Below, one piece after another: positions 6,614-8,405 of a stretch of DNA of 8,405 bases. The translations under genes were made by a program, and so were the position numbers. The notes under the pieces are model-generated. The model was not told the DNA's origin, searched no databases, and saw nothing but the letters and a program-made list of their open reading frames with translations. The stretch lies in contig CAMZHY010000142.1 in the NCBI GenBank assembly GCA_947307005.1, positions 1-8,405 on the forward strand, read 5' to 3'. The stretch comes from an uncultured Planctomycetaceae bacterium. GTDB lineage: Bacteria > Planctomycetota > Planctomycetia > Pirellulales > Thermoguttaceae. The number at the start of each line of letters is the position of its first letter. Position 1 is the stretch's first letter.

Positions 6614-6946
6614 TCAGACGTTTTGTGAAAACGACTCCATGAACTCTTTAAACTCAGCCAAAGTCATGCCTGCTTCTTCGGCGCCCCGTTCCTCCGAAAC
6701 CACTCCTTTCTTCACAAGCTTTATAAGCATATTGAATTCTCCCTTCCGACGAGCGTACCCCAACGCGGACGCTTCGTCGTGAAGTTGTTTCTCGCGATAC
6801 CACGCTTCTTGTTGAACTTTTTCGTCGGCGCTGAGGCGACGAAGCAAGACGATCGTTTTACCGACTTCGGGAACTGTCGACGTCTGTTCTGGCTCCTTAA
6901 GATTCCCCTCCGTTTCCGCCTTGGCGAGCGGCAACCATTCTTCCAT
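6614..6946 (-). CDS. Orphan C-terminal segment of an Rpn / PD-(D/E)XK nuclease-transposase family protein
   Basis: These 110 residues match what I know as the C-terminal tail of the Rpn (recombination-promoting nuclease / putative transposase) family. Key parts are the LRRLSADEKVQQEAWYREK region with LHDEASALG (35-63), an ARRKGE turn (65-70), and the small helical end with IKLVKKGVVSEERGAEEAG and MTLAEF (75-99). Full members are about 280-330 residues and carry the nuclease residues in the N-terminal half, which is absent here. Upstream of the ATG this frame meets stops within 20 bases (TAG, then TAA), and the other frames show nothing nuclease-like. The Shine-Dalgarno sequence is weak. It is therefore either a decayed 3' remnant or a short stand-alone protein. 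In some Rpn genes an internal start makes a short C-terminal product that restrains the full-length toxin, so an orphan regulator is possible. It sits between the isomerase and GH2 genes with no mobile-element ends visible. Confidence 0.62.
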   Translation of the reverse strand: MEEWLPLAKAETEGNLKEPEQTSTVPEVGKTIVLLRRLSADEKVQQEAWYREKQLHDEASALGYARRKGEFNMLIKLVKKGVVSEERGAEEAGMTLAEFKEFMESFSQNV

Positions 6947-7042
6947 GCGTTTAGAACCAACCTATTCCAGCGTTTATTGTAAACAAAATCGGAATCGTCG
7001 CAATGACGCGGGGCGAAGAAACTTCGAGAGCGAGGCGTGGCG

Positions 7043-7077
7043 AAAATAAGAGGGGCGCCCGGTTTCGAGCGTCCCTC
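7043..7077 (-). terminator. Intrinsic terminator after the isomerase gene
   Basis: On the minus strand, GAGGG pairs with CCCTC, then CGC with GCG and CG with CG. One A-C mismatch and one T-G wobble fall inside, and the loop is AAAC. The hairpin (7050-7077) is followed by TTATTTTC (7043-7049). It starts 12 bases past the isomerase stop codon, the classical position for a Rho-independent terminator. Confidence 0.82.
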
Positions 7078-7088
7078 CGCCAATTATG

Positions 7089-8132
7089 TCATCGCCATCC
7101 GCAAGCGTCGCGGACGTTTTTCATCGCCTCGAGCACGTCGTTCCAAGTCTGCGGACTGGTCATCGCGCTGTTCGGGAACATGCAGCCGTCCCAGCAGAGG
7201 TGGTTGAAGCGACGCGTCGGCTTGCCGTCTTCCATGAGCCAGAATTTCGCGTATTTCGTAATATCGAGCTTGCCGTTCGGGTCTTTCGGCAGACAGTGGC
7301 GCCCCGTCTTATCGTGGGCGCCGCTTCCGAAGACGGTCCCGTCGTTCTGCGCGACGTGAAAGTCGATCGTCCACGGTCGGAGCGCGTCGGTCATCTTCTT
7401 GTACGCTTCGTCGTAGACTTCCGTCTGATCCCACGTGAAATCCTCGGGCAGGAGCCGGTCTTCCGGCGCGTTGGCGCCAAGGAGGAAGAGGTTCGTGTGC
7501 GACATATCCGCTTGGAACCCGAGGACCTGCGGCAGATCGACCATTTCGAGGACCTGAAGACAGCGTCGCCAGCTGTGCATGCCGCCCCAGCAGACTTCGC
7601 CTTCCATCGCGAGCATTTCGTCGTACTTCATCGCGATTTCGCACGCGCGCTTGAACGTGTCGACGATCAGTTTCGTATTCTCTTCGGGATCTTTCGCCCA
7701 GTCGTCGACGGAGCACGAGGAGTCGATGCGGACGACGCCGTTCGGACGGACGCCCTTGGCGCGAAGCGCGGCGCCAATCGCGCAGCCCTGCTCGACGGCG
7801 GCGAGAAACGCGTCGCGTTTCGATTCGTCGCCGATTGCGGAGCCGCTCCAGACGTTCGCGACGAACGAACCAACCTCAAGTTCATACTTGCCGCAAAGTT
7901 CGACGATTCGGTCGATCTCGGCGTCTTGGTTCGACGTGTCGAAATGGGGCGGCGCGAGGAAGAGATCAAACCCGTCGAATTTCACGCCGTCGACCTCGGC
8001 GCCCTTAGTGAGTTCAAGCATCGTCACGAGGTCGATGCACGGCTCGGCGTCTCCAACTCCTTTGCCGACGACCCCCGGCCACGTTGCGTTATGAAGTTTT
8101 GGATATTGATGCGATTTGGCGTTCTGCGACAT
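7089..8132 (-). CDS. Sugar-phosphate isomerase/epimerase family protein (TIM barrel)
   Basis: This 347-residue protein has no signal peptide and should be cytoplasmic. It belongs to the xylose-isomerase-like TIM-barrel superfamily (AP endonuclease 2 fold), whose members isomerise or epimerise sugars using a bound divalent metal. Likely metal and catalytic residues fall in order at strand ends: E177 and E179 (AMEGEVCWGG), D209 and H212 (QADMSHTN), H259 (DFHVAQNDG), and D315 (CWDGCMFPN). At 347 residues it is longer than the usual 260-300, mainly through the segment between about 215 and 300. The start is fixed by a strong AGGGAGGG Shine-Dalgarno sequence about six bases before the ATG. A promoter candidate lies at 8194-8222 and a terminator directly follows, so it is probably a single-gene unit. 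Its substrate cannot be read from the sequence. A role in using a sugar released by the nearby GH2 enzyme is only an inference. Confidence 0.85.
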   Translation of the reverse strand: MSQNAKSHQYPKLHNATWPGVVGKGVGDAEPCIDLVTMLELTKGAEVDGVKFDGFDLFLAPPHFDTSNQDAEIDRIVELCGKYELEVGSFVANVWSGSAIGDESKRDAFLAAVEQGCAIGAALRAKGVRPNGVVRIDSSCSVDDWAKDPEENTKLIVDTFKRACEIAMKYDEMLAMEGEVCWGGMHSWRRCLQVLEMVDLPQVLGFQADMSHTNLFLLGANAPEDRLLPEDFTWDQTEVYDEAYKKMTDALRPWTIDFHVAQNDGTVFGSGAHDKTGRHCLPKDPNGKLDITKYAKFWLMEDGKPTRRFNHLCWDGCMFPNSAMTSPQTWNDVLEAMKNVRDACGWR

Positions 8133-8193
8133 GACGATCCCTCCCTAAGAGTTTCGTTTCGTGAAATGAGTTGACCGTTTTACGAACGCATCA

Positions 8194-8222
8194 ATGCTAA
8201 CACAACGCAAAACGCGATTCAA
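8194..8222 (-). promoter_or_regulatory. Candidate promoter of the isomerase gene
   Basis: On the minus strand, TTGAAT (8217-8222) serves as -35 and TAGCAT (8194-8199) as -10, with the ideal spacer of 17 bases. Each matches the housekeeping consensus at four of six positions. The -10 lies 61 bases before the ATG at 8132, giving a leader of roughly 50 bases. Confidence 0.4.
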
Positions 8223-8229
8223 GCGTTTT
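8209..8229. repeat. Perfect inverted repeat over the -35 region (possible operator)
   Basis: AAAACGC (8209-8215) and GCGTTTT (8223-8229) are exact reverse complements separated by the seven bases GATTCAA. The repeat covers the candidate -35 box of the isomerase gene and part of its spacer, a place where a dimeric repressor would block transcription. AAAACGC recurs at 8329-8335. AT/GC-alternating words are common here, so chance is not excluded. Confidence 0.3.
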
Positions 8230-8329
8230 CAAGTCAGAAATGACGTTTTTTCTAATTTTACGGTCGGGAAGTCCCGAATGACGCTATTCGCCTCACAGCT
8301 CGCGACAACGTCGGAGCGCGAACAGACGA

Positions 8330-8365
8330 AAACGCCGAATCCGCGTTCGTTAACGGCGGGCGTTT
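8330..8365. other. Strong imperfect hairpin near the right edge
   Basis: The outer arms AAACGC (8330-8335) and GCGTTT (8360-8365) enclose an inner stem, CCGCGTT against AACG-CGG with one bulged G and loop CGTT. On the minus strand it is followed by TTTTC, so it could end a minus-strand transcript arriving from outside the window. On the plus strand it lies 11 bases before a possible start codon and could affect translation there. Confidence 0.35.
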
Positions 8366-8376
8366 AGTCGAGCGGC

Positions 8377-8405
8377 ATGAAAAAAACCGCGACGAAACGC
8401 CTATC
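8377..8405 (+). CDS. Possible start of a plus-strand gene cut by the window edge
   Basis: ATG at 8377 opens a frame reading MKKTATKRL before the window ends. Two lysines after the start, then further basic residues, are typical of a Sec signal peptide. No good Shine-Dalgarno sequence precedes it (only GAGCGG, a few bases away), and nine codons cannot establish a gene. If real, it would be divergent from the isomerase gene and share the 244-base gap at 8133-8376. That gap also holds the palindrome TCGGGA-AG-TCCCGA (8264-8277). Confidence 0.3.

Noticed and set aside
6947..7083. N-terminal half of the Rpn-like protein, possibly frameshifted, upstream of 6946
   Set aside because: All three minus-strand frames were inspected; none shows the nuclease motif region and the gap is only about 140 bases.
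7086..8174. 362-codon plus-strand frame opposite the isomerase
   Set aside because: It is antisense to a clear TIM-barrel gene with a strong Shine-Dalgarno sequence and terminator; the translation is low in protein-like signals.
1..8405. CRISPR array, tRNA, rRNA or classical insertion sequence
   Set aside because: No regular repeat-spacer pattern, no cloverleaf-type or ribosomal segments, and no transposase apart from the Rpn-type tail were seen.

Overview
The window is a stretch of bacterial chromosome of moderately high GC content. It holds four large protein genes, two small ones and a possible gene start at the right edge. The protein set suggests a heterotrophic, carbohydrate-degrading bacterium. 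It comprises a Tat-exported calcineurin-like phosphoesterase with FN3-like and LamG-like C-terminal parts, a secreted alpha/beta hydrolase, a secreted GH2 enzyme with a C-terminal jelly-roll-like domain, and a cytoplasmic TIM-barrel sugar-phosphate isomerase/epimerase. I favour Planctomycetota (Pirellulales-like or gut/environmental relatives), where this mix is common. That is an inference from family types and composition; no marker gene is present.

Layout, left to right. Positions 1-330 are non-coding and hairpin-rich, leading to the only large plus-strand gene, the phosphoesterase (331-2355). A transcription-stop zone at 2494-2590 separates it from a minus-strand block. Read in its own direction (right to left), that block contains the sugar isomerase/epimerase (8132-7089), an orphan C-terminal piece of an Rpn/PD-(D/E)XK nuclease-transposase family protein (6946-6614), the GH2 enzyme (6421-4142), the alpha/beta hydrolase (3974-3114) and a 63-residue hypothetical protein (2817-2626). 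At 8377 a plus-strand ATG with a signal-peptide-like start runs off the window.

The large genes look like mostly separate transcription units. Intrinsic terminators follow the isomerase (7043-7077) and the GH2 gene (4020-4083), and two follow the small gene (2494-2515, 2543-2590). Most genes have their own Shine-Dalgarno sequence. The GH2 enzyme and hydrolase both carry Sec signal peptides and could act together on an extracellular or periplasmic glycan. The isomerase could process a released sugar inside the cell. No SusC/SusD pair, transporter or regulator is in the window, so this is not a classical polysaccharide utilisation locus as seen here.

The most unusual non-coding signal is a cluster of TATTTTGACAA-type palindromic sites in an AT-rich gap (2977-3084), upstream of the small hypothetical gene. 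The orphan Rpn C-terminus is the most interesting small gene. I did not find convincing evidence of a wholly new multi-gene system.
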